From: Flavobacterium sp. CFS9
GTDB taxonomy: Bacteria > Bacteroidota > Bacteroidia > Flavobacteriales > Flavobacteriaceae
Reading direction: 5' to 3'
NCBI RefSeq assembly: GCF_041154745.1
Contig: NZ_AP031573.1
Span: 1,674,001 to 1,738,000, forward strand
DNA length: 64,000 nucleotides
Positions 35,529 through 43,599 of the stretch are shown one piece after another (positions within the stretch are counted from its first letter, which is position 1; every line of letters starts with the position of its first letter). A program made the position numbers and the translations under genes. A model generated the notes under the pieces. The model had not been told where the DNA came from, ran no database searches, and saw only the letters and a program-made list of their open reading frames with translations.

Positions 35529-36431
35529 ATGGAGGGAAGAAAAGCACTAGAATATTACGTTTTAGATGTATTCTCAAACGAAAGTTACAAAGGAAATCCG
35601 CTTTCTGTGGTTTTTACCGATGGTAATTTAAAACTGGAAACGTATCAGGATATTTCTAAAGAATTTGGCTACTCCGAAACCTCTTTTGTTTATTATTCCA
35701 CAAGAGAAAAAGCTCTGATGGTTCGTTCGTTTACCCCAACAGGAATCGAGATCGATGGCGCGGGACATAATTTACTTGGTGCCGTCTGTGGCGCTCTTTT
35801 AAAAGGAATGGCCATTTTTGATGAGCAAAACGAAAGTGAACAATTTGTGATCATGAATCATTCTGCCATTCCGTTAACCGTTACTTTAGATCCGGTTACT
35901 TTTTACCCTCTTGTTCAAATGCATCAAAAATCAGCAGTCATTAAGGACGAAATTCCAACGTATAAAATTGCCGTCGCACTTGGTTTAAAAATTGAAGATT
36001 TAGATGTAAATGCTTTTGTTCCTACCATAGTCAATACCGAAGTTGCCCATGCAATGGTTCCCATAAAAAGCAGTGAGATACTCAATAGTTTTGTTCCGGA
36101 CAACCAGCTTTTAATCGAAATTTCGAAAGAATATAAATTCGAAGGATTTTATTGTTTCACCATAGCTAATGAAAATCAGGAGCATATCGTCGAAACGAGA
36201 TTCTTCAACCCCATTATCGGAATAAATGAAGATCCTGCTACCGGAACAGCAGCGGGTCCTTTAATTGGCTTTTTAACACAAAAGAAATTCACTAAATCCG
36301 ACAAAGAATACAAAATTCTTCAGGGGGTAAGATTAAAACAGCCCTCAATGATTGAAGTAATGAATCGCGAAGAAGATATTTTAGTAGGTGGTTCCTCGAC
36401 CATAACGATGCGGGGAGAACTTTACTTATAA
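35529..36431 (+). CDS. PhzF-family isomerase
   Basis: 300 residues, two mirrored DapF-like halves. The YVLDVFSNESYKGNPLSVVF opening, the catalytic Glu50 in FGYSETSFVY, RSFTPTGIEIDGAGHNLLG and the second-half signature GINEDPATGTAAGPLIGFL are typical PhzF blocks. In phenazine producers PhzF isomerises dihydro-3-hydroxyanthranilate, but no other phz gene is near, so this is one of the many PhzF-like proteins of unknown substrate. It ends at a shared terminator. Confidence 0.9.
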   Translation: MEGRKALEYYVLDVFSNESYKGNPLSVVFTDGNLKLETYQDISKEFGYSETSFVYYSTREKALMVRSFTPTGIEIDGAGHNLLGAVCGALLKGMAIFDEQNESEQFVIMNHSAIPLTVTLDPVTFYPLVQMHQKSAVIKDEIPTYKIAVALGLKIEDLDVNAFVPTIVNTEVAHAMVPIKSSEILNSFVPDNQLLIEISKEYKFEGFYCFTIANENQEHIVETRFFNPIIGINEDPATGTAAGPLIGFLTQKKFTKSDKEYKILQGVRLKQPSMIEVMNREEDILVGGSSTITMRGELYL

Positions 36432-36463
36432 AAAAAAGCTGCACATGATGCAGCTTTTTTTTA
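36431..36463. terminator. bidirectional terminator
   Basis: AAAAAAAGCTGCA / TGCAGCTTTTTTTT around CATGA. It starts at the stop codon of the PhzF gene and serves the convergent DinB-like gene too. Confidence 0.9.
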
Positions 36464-36476
36464 TAAATCGAAACTT

Positions 36477-37607
36477 TTACTTTTTGATTTCTTTTGGTAA
36501 GGTTGGTTTTTGCTGAGGCGGAATACGTTTCTTCAAAAACAAAATCTGCCCTAGATGACTCGACTGATGCTCCATAACATGAAACCAGCAATATTGATTA
36601 CTCATGTCATACTTGGTCTGAACTTCAGCAAACCAGGCATCGTCTCTTTTCTTTAGCTCCGAAATTGTTTTGGCTCTTACTTCATTGTAGATGTCTAAAT
36701 AATATTGAATATCATGTCCTTTAAATTCATCTCGCCCACCCTGATCCAGATTTAAAGCAGCATTCCATTGTTTCTTTTCCTCTTCATTAAAATCTCTGTT
36801 TTCGAATGTAAAAACCTGATAGTATTTTTCGGCAGCGGCCAAATGCATCACTAATGCACCAATTCGGTTCGCTTCGGCGTCGTGCAAATAATCAATTTCG
36901 TACTGATTCATGTTCTTCACTGTTCTTTCTACACGGGCTTTAAGATCTTCAAGCATCGATATCATATCTCCAATTTTTGGCGATGCTCCTTCCACATTCC
37001 CAATCTTTGCTTCTGCTCGCGGCTTAATCCCGCTTCCTTCCAGCAGCAAACTGTTTTTTCCGTCAGTACTGGATTTGTCCTGCGTAATTTTGTACTCTTT
37101 AACTTTTACACTTGCGTCTTTTGAAATGCCTAAACCCCATTTCGGAATTTCACCATTTTTCAAAGGAGTTTCAAAACTTGGATTTAAAACTGCCAACGGT
37201 TCAAAAACACCTTTTTCATTCTCGATCAGCAATTCGAATTTATCAAAATAGAATTTACCATTATACAAACACAAACCTCCAAAACTAAGTGATTTACTGT
37301 TCTTATCGATCGTTCCTTCTACGGTATAAGATTTCCATTCGTTTGATTTAATTGGTCTGTCTCTCATGTTATCAAAAAAACCTTCCTCTTCATTCTTCGT
37401 ATCAACTCTTGCCCAAACTCCTGCCCAGGCCTGAGGTTCGGTACTTTCTACTTTTACTGATGCAATTACTTTAAACTTTTTCTTAACAGGAGACTGAATT
37501 TCTATCGTTTGATTGAAAGAGGTCCAATCACTCGAAACCGTCTTTTGCGTCTGGGCACTTGCCAAAACAAAACATAAAAGCAACAATGGGGTCACCAATT
37601 TTTTCAT
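36477..37607 (-). CDS. exported DinB-fold protein with N-terminal beta-sandwich region
   Basis: 376 residues with a signal peptide (MKKLVTPLLLLCFVLASAQ). Residues about 25-195 look like a carbohydrate-binding-type beta sandwich (SDWTSFNQTIEIQSPVKKKF, SYTVEGTIDKNSKSLSFGGL, KFYFDKFELLIENE). Residues about 215-365 are a DinB four-helix domain (NRIGALVMHLAAAEKYYQVF and WFHVMEHQSSHLGQILFLKK) with the usual widely spaced His residues for a metal. Most DinB proteins are cytosolic thiol-dependent or metal enzymes, so export is unusual. Function unknown. Confidence 0.82.
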   Translation of the reverse strand: MKKLVTPLLLLCFVLASAQTQKTVSSDWTSFNQTIEIQSPVKKKFKVIASVKVESTEPQAWAGVWARVDTKNEEEGFFDNMRDRPIKSNEWKSYTVEGTIDKNSKSLSFGGLCLYNGKFYFDKFELLIENEKGVFEPLAVLNPSFETPLKNGEIPKWGLGISKDASVKVKEYKITQDKSSTDGKNSLLLEGSGIKPRAEAKIGNVEGASPKIGDMISMLEDLKARVERTVKNMNQYEIDYLHDAEANRIGALVMHLAAAEKYYQVFTFENRDFNEEEKKQWNAALNLDQGGRDEFKGHDIQYYLDIYNEVRAKTISELKKRDDAWFAEVQTKYDMSNQYCWFHVMEHQSSHLGQILFLKKRIPPQQKPTLPKEIKK

Positions 37608-37690
37608 TCTTTATAGTTTTAAAAATTTAGGTAAATATAACACACTTTTTTAAGGAAATAACTGATCATATTTAGTAAATCATCTAAAAT

Positions 37691-37727
37691 AAAAACAAAA
37701 AAAGCCACATCAGTTAAGATGCAGCTT
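37691..37727 (-). terminator. intrinsic terminator after the CDGSH gene
   Basis: On the minus strand AAGCTGCATC (37718-37727) pairs with GATGTGGCTT (37702-37711) through two G-U pairs, followed by a T tract (A run 37691-37703). Confidence 0.75.
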
Positions 37728-37756
37728 CCTTATAAAAAATAACCAAACCGAAGTTC

Positions 37757-37984
37757 TTAGTTTGTTTTCATTGGTGGTAAATCGAATGCTTTAGACTCGT
37801 GTTCGAAATTATTACGGTGTCCGCCATCGCAAAAAGGCTTGTTTGCCGATAATCCACAACGGCAAAGACCCAATGCCGATCTTCCTTGTAGTCCGTAAAC
37901 AGCTCCTTCAGAATCCATGATTTCGAAGTCACCTTCTATTTTAATCGATCCGTTTTTATTGATGATAAGTTTTGTCTTGCTCAT
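37757..37984 (-). CDS. CDGSH iron-sulfur domain protein
   Basis: 75 residues from the ATG at 37984 (MSKTKLIINKNGSIKIEGDF); a longer reading from 38053 is unsupported. The 2Fe-2S motif is CRCGLSANKPFCDGGH, i.e. C-x-C-x2-(S/T)-x3-P-x-C-D-G-x-H, with three Cys and one His as ligands. CDGSH proteins are redox or cluster-transfer proteins. The upstream half (IMDSEGAVYGLQGRSALGL) is the usual lead-in of this bacterial type. Single gene, terminator behind. Confidence 0.93.
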   Translation of the reverse strand: MSKTKLIINKNGSIKIEGDFEIMDSEGAVYGLQGRSALGLCRCGLSANKPFCDGGHRNNFEHESKAFDLPPMKTN

Positions 37985-38166
37985 AAAATTGCTCTTTTGT
38001 TTTTTTTTGAACGCAAAGGTTGCGAAATAAATCGTGAAGATTTTAGCAGGCATGCTAGTTTAAACTGGTTCTATTTTATGGGGTATGGCACAGAGCTACG
38101 CGGAGATTCGCTAAGATCTATTTTAGAGGTTGAAAACAATCTCGCAGAGGCGCGAAGTTTAATTGT

Positions 38167-38200
38167 ATGGTCAGGCTTCGACTTCACTCAGCCTGACCAT
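38167..38200. repeat. dispersed repeat hairpin with TTCGACTTCACTCAG core
   Basis: Perfect 10-bp stem ATGGTCAGGC (38167-38176) / GCCTGACCAT (38191-38200), loop TTCGACTTCACTCA. The core recurs at 54875-54921. Confidence 0.85.
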
Positions 38201-38210
38201 CAAACGCACT

Positions 38211-38303
38211 GTTGTCATTTCGAGGAACGAGAAATCCTCACAAGAAGCTCTACAACATTGCTCAATAACCATGTGAAGATTTCTCGTTCCTCGAAATGAC
38301 ATA
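38211..38303. repeat. inverted repeat with perfect 23-bp arms
   Basis: 38214-38236 pairs exactly with 38278-38300 (core TTTCGAGGAACGAGAAATC), loop 41 bases. The word is a known flavobacterial intergenic repeat type. With the preceding hairpin and 'ctccgcg/gcgaag' text it explains most of 38054-38400 between CDGSH and metG. Confidence 0.85.
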
Positions 38304-38417
38304 ACAATAGTGTAAATTTCTTTGCGTCTTCGCACCTTTGTGAGATTAAAAACTCAGTAAATCTGTGCTTTTTCTCTGTGAAACTCCGCGCAATATTAAA
38401 ATCTCAATTCTATTGCT

Positions 38418-38425
38418 TATTTTTG
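38418..38425 (+). promoter_or_regulatory. metG -7 promoter box
   Basis: TATTTTTG, 19 bases before the metG ATG, giving a leader of about 13 bases. Confidence 0.55.
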
Positions 38426-38444
38426 CACTCAATAAAATTGAGTT

Positions 38445-40502
38445 ATGATACAGAATCCAAAGAGATATACTATCACAGCAGCCTTACCTTACACCAACGG
38501 ACCTATACATATTGGGCATTTGGCGGGGGTTTACGTGCCTGCAGATATTTATTCAAGATATTTACGTTTACAAGGAAAAGACGTTGCATTTATTTGTGGA
38601 AGCGATGAACATGGTGTTGCAATTTCGATGAAAGCCAAAAAAGAAGGAGTTACACCGCAACAAGTTATTGATAAATACGACGGAGTTATCCGTAAATCAT
38701 TTGCTGATTTTGGAATTTCGTTTGACAATTATTCCAGAACTTCAGCTAAAATTCATCATGATACGGCTTCTGAATTCTTTAGAACCTTGTACGACAAAGG
38801 CGATTTTATTGAAGAAGTAACCGAACAATTGTACGATGCCAAAGCCAATCAGTTTCTGGCAGATCGTTTTGTGGTAGGAACCTGCCCTAAATGTGACAAT
38901 CCGGAAGCTTATGGAGATCAGTGTGAAAAATGCGGATCGACATTGAATGCTACCGATTTGATTAACCCGAAATCGACAATTACCGGAGAAACTCCGGTTT
39001 TAAAATCGACTAAACACTGGTTCTTACCCCTTGACCGATATACTGAATTTTTAACCGAATGGATTCTAGAAGGTCACAAAAGCGACTGGAAAGCCAATGT
39101 TTACGGACAGGTAAAATCATGGATTGATGCCGGATTAGAGCCTCGTGCCGTAACGCGTGACCTTGACTGGGGAATTGACGTTCCGGTTGAAGGTGCCGAA
39201 GGAAAAAAACTATACGTTTGGTTTGATGCTCCTATCGGTTATATCTCCTCTACTAAAGAATGGGCTGCCCGCGAAGGAAAAGACTGGGAACCGTACTGGA
39301 AAGACGAAGACACTAAACTGGTTCATTTTATCGGGAAAGACAATATTGTTTTTCACTGTATCATTTTCCCGGCGATGCTTAAAGCCGAAGGAAGCTATAT
39401 CTTACCGGACAACGTTCCTGCAAATGAGTTTTTGAATTTGGAAGGAAACAAACTTTCGACTTCTAAAAACTGGGCGGTTTGGCTGCACGAATATTTAGAA
39501 GAATTTCCGGAGAAACAAGACGTTCTTCGTTATGCCCTAACTTCGAATGCCCCGGAAACTAAGGATAATGATTTTACATGGAAAGATTTCCAGGCAAGAA
39601 ACAACAACGAATTAGTTGCTATTTTCGGAAACTTTATCAACCGTGTGGTGGTTTTAACCAATAAATATTACAACGGATTTATTCCAAAACCAAACGAATT
39701 TACTGAGGTTGACGAAGCTGCTTTAGCTGAACTAAAAGCGTATCCGGCTGTAATTTCGAGTTCGGTAGAACGATACAGATTCCGTGAAGCTTTGGGTGAG
39801 TTGATGAACGTTGCTCGTTTAGGAAATAAATATCTTGCTGACGAAGAGCCTTGGAAAGTCATGAAAGACAATCCGGAGCGTGTAAAAACTCAAATGTATG
39901 TGGCTCTGCAAATTGCTGCTGCGTTGAGCGTTTTGGCTGAGCCGTTTTTACCTTTTACTGCCGCTAAATTATCCCGAATATTAAGAAATGAAGGCAAACT
40001 GCAATGGAATGACGTTACTGAAAATTCAGAATTAATTCCTGACGGACACCAAATTGGTGAAGCCGAATTGCTTTTTGCAAAAATAGAAGACGAAGAAATA
40101 CAAAAACAAATAGACAAATTGGAAGCTACAAAAACCGCAAATCTTGCCGAAAGCAAACAACCTGAACCACAAAAAGATCTTATTCAGTTTGAAGATTTCG
40201 CCAAAATGGACATTCGTGTGGGAACTATTCTGGAAGCCGAAAAAATGCCTAAAGCCAACAAACTTTTGGTTCTTAAAGTGGATACCGGAATTGACGTGCG
40301 TACGATTGTTTCTGGAATTGCCGAAAGCTTTTCACCGGAAGAAATTATCGGAAAACGTGTTTCGGTTTTAGCCAACTTAGCGCCAAGAGCCTTACGCGGT
40401 GTAGAAAGTCAGGGAATGATCCTGATGACGACCAATGCCGAAGGAAAACTGGTTTTCATCAATCCGGATGCTGATGCTCCGAACGGTGAAACGGTAAACT
40501 AA
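38445..40502 (+). CDS. metG: methionine--tRNA ligase
   Basis: 685 residues, the long form. The class I HIGH motif is His22-Ile-Gly-His25 ([16 protein letters not shown]). A zinc-knuckle insertion follows (CPKCDN and CEKCGS), and the KMSKS equivalent is NKLSTSKNW. The anticodon-binding helical domain is followed by a C-terminal EMAP/Trbp tRNA-binding domain ([20 protein letters not shown]). It charges initiator and elongator tRNA-Met. Single gene with short leader and a strong terminator. Confidence 0.98.
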   Translation: MIQNPKRYTITAALPYTNGPIHIGHLAGVYVPADIYSRYLRLQGKDVAFICGSDEHGVAISMKAKKEGVTPQQVIDKYDGVIRKSFADFGISFDNYSRTSAKIHHDTASEFFRTLYDKGDFIEEVTEQLYDAKANQFLADRFVVGTCPKCDNPEAYGDQCEKCGSTLNATDLINPKSTITGETPVLKSTKHWFLPLDRYTEFLTEWILEGHKSDWKANVYGQVKSWIDAGLEPRAVTRDLDWGIDVPVEGAEGKKLYVWFDAPIGYISSTKEWAAREGKDWEPYWKDEDTKLVHFIGKDNIVFHCIIFPAMLKAEGSYILPDNVPANEFLNLEGNKLSTSKNWAVWLHEYLEEFPEKQDVLRYALTSNAPETKDNDFTWKDFQARNNNELVAIFGNFINRVVVLTNKYYNGFIPKPNEFTEVDEAALAELKAYPAVISSSVERYRFREALGELMNVARLGNKYLADEEPWKVMKDNPERVKTQMYVALQIAAALSVLAEPFLPFTAAKLSRILRNEGKLQWNDVTENSELIPDGHQIGEAELLFAKIEDEEIQKQIDKLEATKTANLAESKQPEPQKDLIQFEDFAKMDIRVGTILEAEKMPKANKLLVLKVDTGIDVRTIVSGIAESFSPEEIIGKRVSVLANLAPRALRGVESQGMILMTTNAEGKLVFINPDADAPNGETVN

Positions 40503-40557
40503 TTATTTTAATTAGAAAATGTGGCAATTTGATAATGCCGTAATTTTATAAATTTAT

Positions 40558-40602
40558 AGAAAGTTATCAGCCAAAAAATCCGGCAGATAACTTTCTTTTT
40601 TT
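40558..40602 (+). terminator. metG terminator
   Basis: 11-bp stem AGAAAGTTATC (40558-40568) / GATAACTTTCT (40586-40596), with an inner GCC/GGC pair, followed by seven T. Confidence 0.9.
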
Positions 40603-40625
40603 GATCTAATTGAACAAAATAATTA

Positions 40626-40633
40626 TATTTTTG
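40626..40633 (+). promoter_or_regulatory. -7 promoter box for the 40654-41790 pair
   Basis: TATTTTTG, 20 bases before the ATG at 40654; TTTG at 40600-40603 could act as -33 with a 22-base spacer. Confidence 0.5.
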
Positions 40634-40653
40634 ATTACATCAAATAAATAGTT

Positions 40654-40842
40654 ATGAACTCAAATTTTATAGATACGTCTGAAAACATCTCCGATTCATC
40701 TGAGAAAGGACTTTTTAAAATCTCTAATAATCAAAAAACAGCGATTCTAAGAAGTAGAATAGAGATTGAAAATGGAAATTTTCATAAAAATGAAGACGTA
40801 ATTTCAGAAATAAGGAAATGGTTGAATAATAATCAAAAATAA
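40654..40842 (+). CDS. 62-residue antitoxin-like small protein
   Basis: The C-terminal half, ISNNQKTAILRSRIEIENGN followed by EDVISEIRKWL, has the 'NQK...L..R...I..G....E.V...I..WL' pattern of RelE-partner / addiction-module small proteins that wrap a toxin. The N-terminus is Ser/Asn-rich and probably disordered. It is 30 bases upstream of a 305-residue gene of unknown function; the same promoter should drive both. No RelE/ParE-like toxin is next to it, so it is either an orphan or partnered with the unusual downstream protein. Confidence 0.6.
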   Translation: MNSNFIDTSENISDSSEKGLFKISNNQKTAILRSRIEIENGNFHKNEDVISEIRKWLNNNQK

Positions 40843-40872
40843 CTTTAACTTTTTAATGTATAAGCTAGAGAT

Positions 40873-41790
40873 ATGCAAAAATTAGACTTCGTAAAAAATT
40901 TGGAAATAATTGTTAACGAACTTCAATCAGAAGAAATAAGCAATAAATTTAAAGAAGGATTTAACAGTCCAAGTGGTTATGGGTATTCTCAAATAAATGC
41001 TCCGATTTTCACATCAAAAAGTAATTTTGATAGATTAAAAAACGATGACAAATATCGTGAAATATTAAATAGTTTAGATGCTGATGACATTTATTCACCT
41101 CAAAATCTTTCTAATTTAACAATCATTTTACAAAACACTGGAGCTTTACAAATATTAGGCAATCCTATTTCTTCCAAATTTTTCAATTTTCATAACTCAC
41201 TAATAAACACCCTAAAAATTACTAAAGAAGTATTATTGAATGATACATTAGAAAAAAGCAATGAAAATAATCTTGAAGAAGGTATTTTACTATTTCAAAT
41301 TGTAATTGAAGAGGAAGGTCTTAGCACTGAAAAATATATAAAAATCTTTACAGCACTACAGGAATTGATTTCAGTTATTAGTAAAATTGAAAGTGAAGAG
41401 CAATTTGAATCCGAAATTATCTTATTAGATAGTGGTAGTGATACTAATTTAGGTATAAAAACTGGTATTGAAACTGCTAAATCATTATTCCTTATTTTTA
41501 AAGAATTTTGGGATTTCTGTATAAATCATAAGCACTACAAAGCTAAATTAGAAAATGTTTCCTTATTAGAAAGTCTATCAGTAAGAGAGGAAATTAAGAA
41601 CAAAGTAGAAGCGGGTGTTATAACAGAAGATGAAGGAAAGGAATACATGCACTTAGTTAAAACAAGAACAGATGCCTTAATTGGATTAAAAGTTTTACCA
41701 AAAGTAATTGTAACTGAAACTAATCACGTTGATAATCAAAAATTGATTGCTGGTTTTGAAGGAACAAAGTTTTTAACTGCCGGAGAATAA
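40873..41790 (+). CDS. protein of unknown function, AT-rich accessory-like gene
   Basis: 305 residues; I recognise no domain. It is predicted mostly helical with several Ile/Leu/Glu-rich stretches (FQIVIEEEGLSTEKYIKIFTALQELI read in parts), a Gly-containing segment DSGSDTNLGIKTGIETAKSLFLIF, and a charged C-terminal helix (LSVREEIKNKVEAGVITEDEGK). No signal peptide or clear membrane span. The gene is more AT-rich than metG or the DUF2461 gene and sits between a housekeeping gene and an RNA candidate, which suggests later insertion. Probably cotranscribed with the antitoxin-like gene. Confidence 0.7.
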   Translation: MQKLDFVKNLEIIVNELQSEEISNKFKEGFNSPSGYGYSQINAPIFTSKSNFDRLKNDDKYREILNSLDADDIYSPQNLSNLTIILQNTGALQILGNPISSKFFNFHNSLINTLKITKEVLLNDTLEKSNENNLEEGILLFQIVIEEEGLSTEKYIKIFTALQELISVISKIESEEQFESEIILLDSGSDTNLGIKTGIETAKSLFLIFKEFWDFCINHKHYKAKLENVSLLESLSVREEIKNKVEAGVITEDEGKEYMHLVKTRTDALIGLKVLPKVIVTETNHVDNQKLIAGFEGTKFLTAGE

Positions 41791-41828
41791 AAAAGAATAC
41801 TTTTCCTACTTTTCTTAAGTTTTAGTTG

Positions 41829-41836
41829 TATCTTTG
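41829..41836 (+). promoter_or_regulatory. -7 promoter box of the structured RNA
   Basis: TATCTTTG; initiation five bases downstream gives G41841, exactly the first base of the 17-bp closing stem. Confidence 0.6.
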
Positions 41837-41840
41837 CTTT

Positions 41841-41953
41841 GCAAAACATTACCAAGGAGAAATCCTAAAAACTTATCTAAATTAACATAAGCGTATACCA
41901 CGTCACGGTGAAGGTATGGGAAACCACCTAAATCATTCCTTGGAATGTTTTGC
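41841..41953 (+). ncRNA. candidate structured RNA (6S-like or cis-regulatory leader)
   Basis: Closing stem of 17 bp with one bulged A: GCAAAACATT(A)CCAAGGA (41841-41858) with TCCTTGGAATGTTTTGC (41937-41953). It encloses a large unpaired bubble and an apical hairpin ATACCAC (41895-41901) / GTG-aa-GGTAT (41908-41917). A promoter box sits exactly upstream. A long rod with central bubble is the layout of 6S RNA, and Flavobacteria have a divergent 6S class, but I cannot match the sequence. Alternatively it is a leader for the gene at 41995: ATACCACG (41895-41902) can instead pair with CGTGGTAT (41964-41971). Confidence 0.5.
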
Positions 41954-41994
41954 ACACCTAAAGCGTGGTATTCGTGTATCTAATATTTTCTATT

Positions 41995-42270
41995 ATGCAA
42001 AAAGAAAATCAAAAACCAACACAACAAGACGTACTGCCAGCGGTGGCAAAATTTCTTTCCTTTCTTTGGATGGAAGGAGAATTTAGAGAACAACCGGAAT
42101 ATTTGTCCGAGATTTTCGAGGCAATTCTGGAAACAGAGATTGGTGACAACCAGGAGCTGCGCACTAAAATGATAAGCTGTATGAAAACCATTAAAATGCT
42201 GACCCAGGCACTTGATCCTTTTAGCGATCAGCAAATTGCAGAGGCCAGCAATAAAATTGCTACAGCTTAA
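41995..42270 (+). CDS. 91-residue conserved-looking protein of unknown function
   Basis: Start at ATG 41995; an in-frame GTG at 41965 lies in the possible regulatory stem and is less likely. The protein is helical, without signal or membrane span (QQDVLPAVAKFLSFLWMEGE, EQPEYLSEIFEAILETEIGD, MKTIKMLTQALDPFSDQQI). No family recognised. It is 42 bases behind the structured RNA and followed by a strong terminator, so RNA and gene form one unit. Confidence 0.7.
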   Translation: MQKENQKPTQQDVLPAVAKFLSFLWMEGEFREQPEYLSEIFEAILETEIGDNQELRTKMISCMKTIKMLTQALDPFSDQQIAEASNKIATA

Positions 42271-42280
42271 ACACTCTCTT

Positions 42281-42321
42281 AAACGCGTGAAATTAGTAAT
42301 CAATTCACGCGTTTCTTTTTT
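42281..42321 (+). terminator. intrinsic terminator
   Basis: 11-bp stem AAACGCGTGAA (42281-42291) / TTCACGCGTTT (42304-42314) followed by CTTTTTT. Confidence 0.9.
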
Positions 42322-42387
42322 GATGTTTTATTTAAAAAAAAGTGAGAACTTAGCAAAATCAGCCTCTGGATTAAAAATACGCATTAA

Positions 42388-43275
42388 ATGAAACTCACAA
42401 AACCAAGATTAGCCCTAATTGGTGGAATACTTTGCATTTCGATTTTTCCAATATTAGTCAAACTAAAACTGGCTCCGGGATTAATCTCGGCTTTTTACAG
42501 AATGTTTTTTGCCGTATTGTTGCTTTTGCCTTATGTACTGGTTACTAAAAGCTTTAAACTCCCGAAAACCAAATTCATACTATTAGCGGTACTTTGCGGA
42601 ATTTTATTCTCTTCGGATGTCGCAGTTTGGAATATCGCCATTCAGGATTCGAGTGCAACTCAGGCTTCTTTGCTAACCAATTTGTCGCCACTTTGGGTAG
42701 GAATTGGTTCTTTTTTCTTTCTAAAAATCAGACCTGCCACTAATTTCTGGATCGGAACTGTGGTTTCCTTATTCGGAATGGTCACGCTGGTAGGATTTGA
42801 GTTTTTCATGGATTTGAATTTTGATCAGGCCTTTCTGTTTGCAGTTTTATCGGGTATTCTTTATTCGATTTATCTACTCGTGAGCAAAAAAGCGCTTACA
42901 GAAATCGATGTTTTATCTTTTATGACCATCAGCTTACTGGCATCGAGTATTTATTTAGGAATTCTATGTTATGCCCTGGATCAGCCTTTTGCGGGTTTCT
43001 CGAATACGGGTTGGTTTGTGCTGGCACTTCAGGCTGTAATTTGTCAATTGTGTGCCTGGCTTTCGATCAGTTATGCCACCCAGCACATGCGCGCCACGAG
43101 AGTTTCGTTAAGTTTATTGAGTCAGGCCGTAATTACTTCGATATTAGCTTGCTTGTTTTTGGAAGAACAAATAACTTTACAAATGGTTTTCGGCGGAATC
43201 ATTTTACTGTTCGGAATTAGAATTACGTTCTATGATAAAACAATTTCATTAAAAACGCTGTTTTCTAAGAGTTAG
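42388..43275 (+). CDS. EamA-family (DMT) transporter
   Basis: 295 residues with ten hydrophobic helices in two EamA repeats, the usual drug/metabolite transporter layout. Recognisable blocks are PGLISAFYRMFFAVLLLLPYVL, SSATQASLLTNLSPLWVGIG, FAVLSGILYSIYLLVSKKAL and, in the second repeat, TQHMRATRVSLSLLSQAVITSILACLFLEEQIT read in parts. It is an inner-membrane exporter of unknown substrate. Single gene. Confidence 0.9.
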   Translation: MKLTKPRLALIGGILCISIFPILVKLKLAPGLISAFYRMFFAVLLLLPYVLVTKSFKLPKTKFILLAVLCGILFSSDVAVWNIAIQDSSATQASLLTNLSPLWVGIGSFFFLKIRPATNFWIGTVVSLFGMVTLVGFEFFMDLNFDQAFLFAVLSGILYSIYLLVSKKALTEIDVLSFMTISLLASSIYLGILCYALDQPFAGFSNTGWFVLALQAVICQLCAWLSISYATQHMRATRVSLSLLSQAVITSILACLFLEEQITLQMVFGGIILLFGIRITFYDKTISLKTLFSKS

Positions 43276-43599
43276 AGTTGTTGGCTCGCAGATGACACCG
43301 GTTTTACGGATTTTTTATTTATCTTAATCATTAATTTCATGAATTCGCGACGAAGAAATTAACACGCAGATTCTCCAGGCCTGGCAGATTACTTTTTGAA
43401 ATCTTTGAAATCATTTTAATCTATGGCAATAAAATAAAAATTCGTGCTCATTTGTGGAATTCGTGGCTAAAAATTAGCACGCAAATTATGCAGACTCAGA
43501 ATAAAATAATTCGTGAATTGCTTTGCCTGTTCGCTGCCGCTCGGGTCGTGGCAGAAAAACCTGAAACAAAGAAAACCTGAAACTTGAAACAAAAAAACT
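43276..43599. repeat. 324-base gap with degenerate dispersed repeats
   Basis: Holds three loosely related copies of flavobacterial intergenic text: GAATTCGCGACGAAGAAATTAACACGC at 43338-43365 (shown in parts), GTGGAATTCGTGGCTAAAAAT near 43455, and AATTAGCACGCAAATTATGCAG near 43475-43497; the last 60 bases repeat ACCTGAAAC words. No gene or RNA is supported. Confidence 0.45.

Noticed and set aside
41841..41953. Signal recognition particle RNA
   Set aside because: The conserved domain IV words (GTCAGG, GGAAGGAAGCAG-like) are not present, though a divergent form cannot be excluded without a covariance model.
41965..41994. GTG start giving a 101-residue protein
   Set aside because: The extra ten residues are hydrophobic and lie in the CGTGGTAT pairing segment; ATG at 41995 is a better start.
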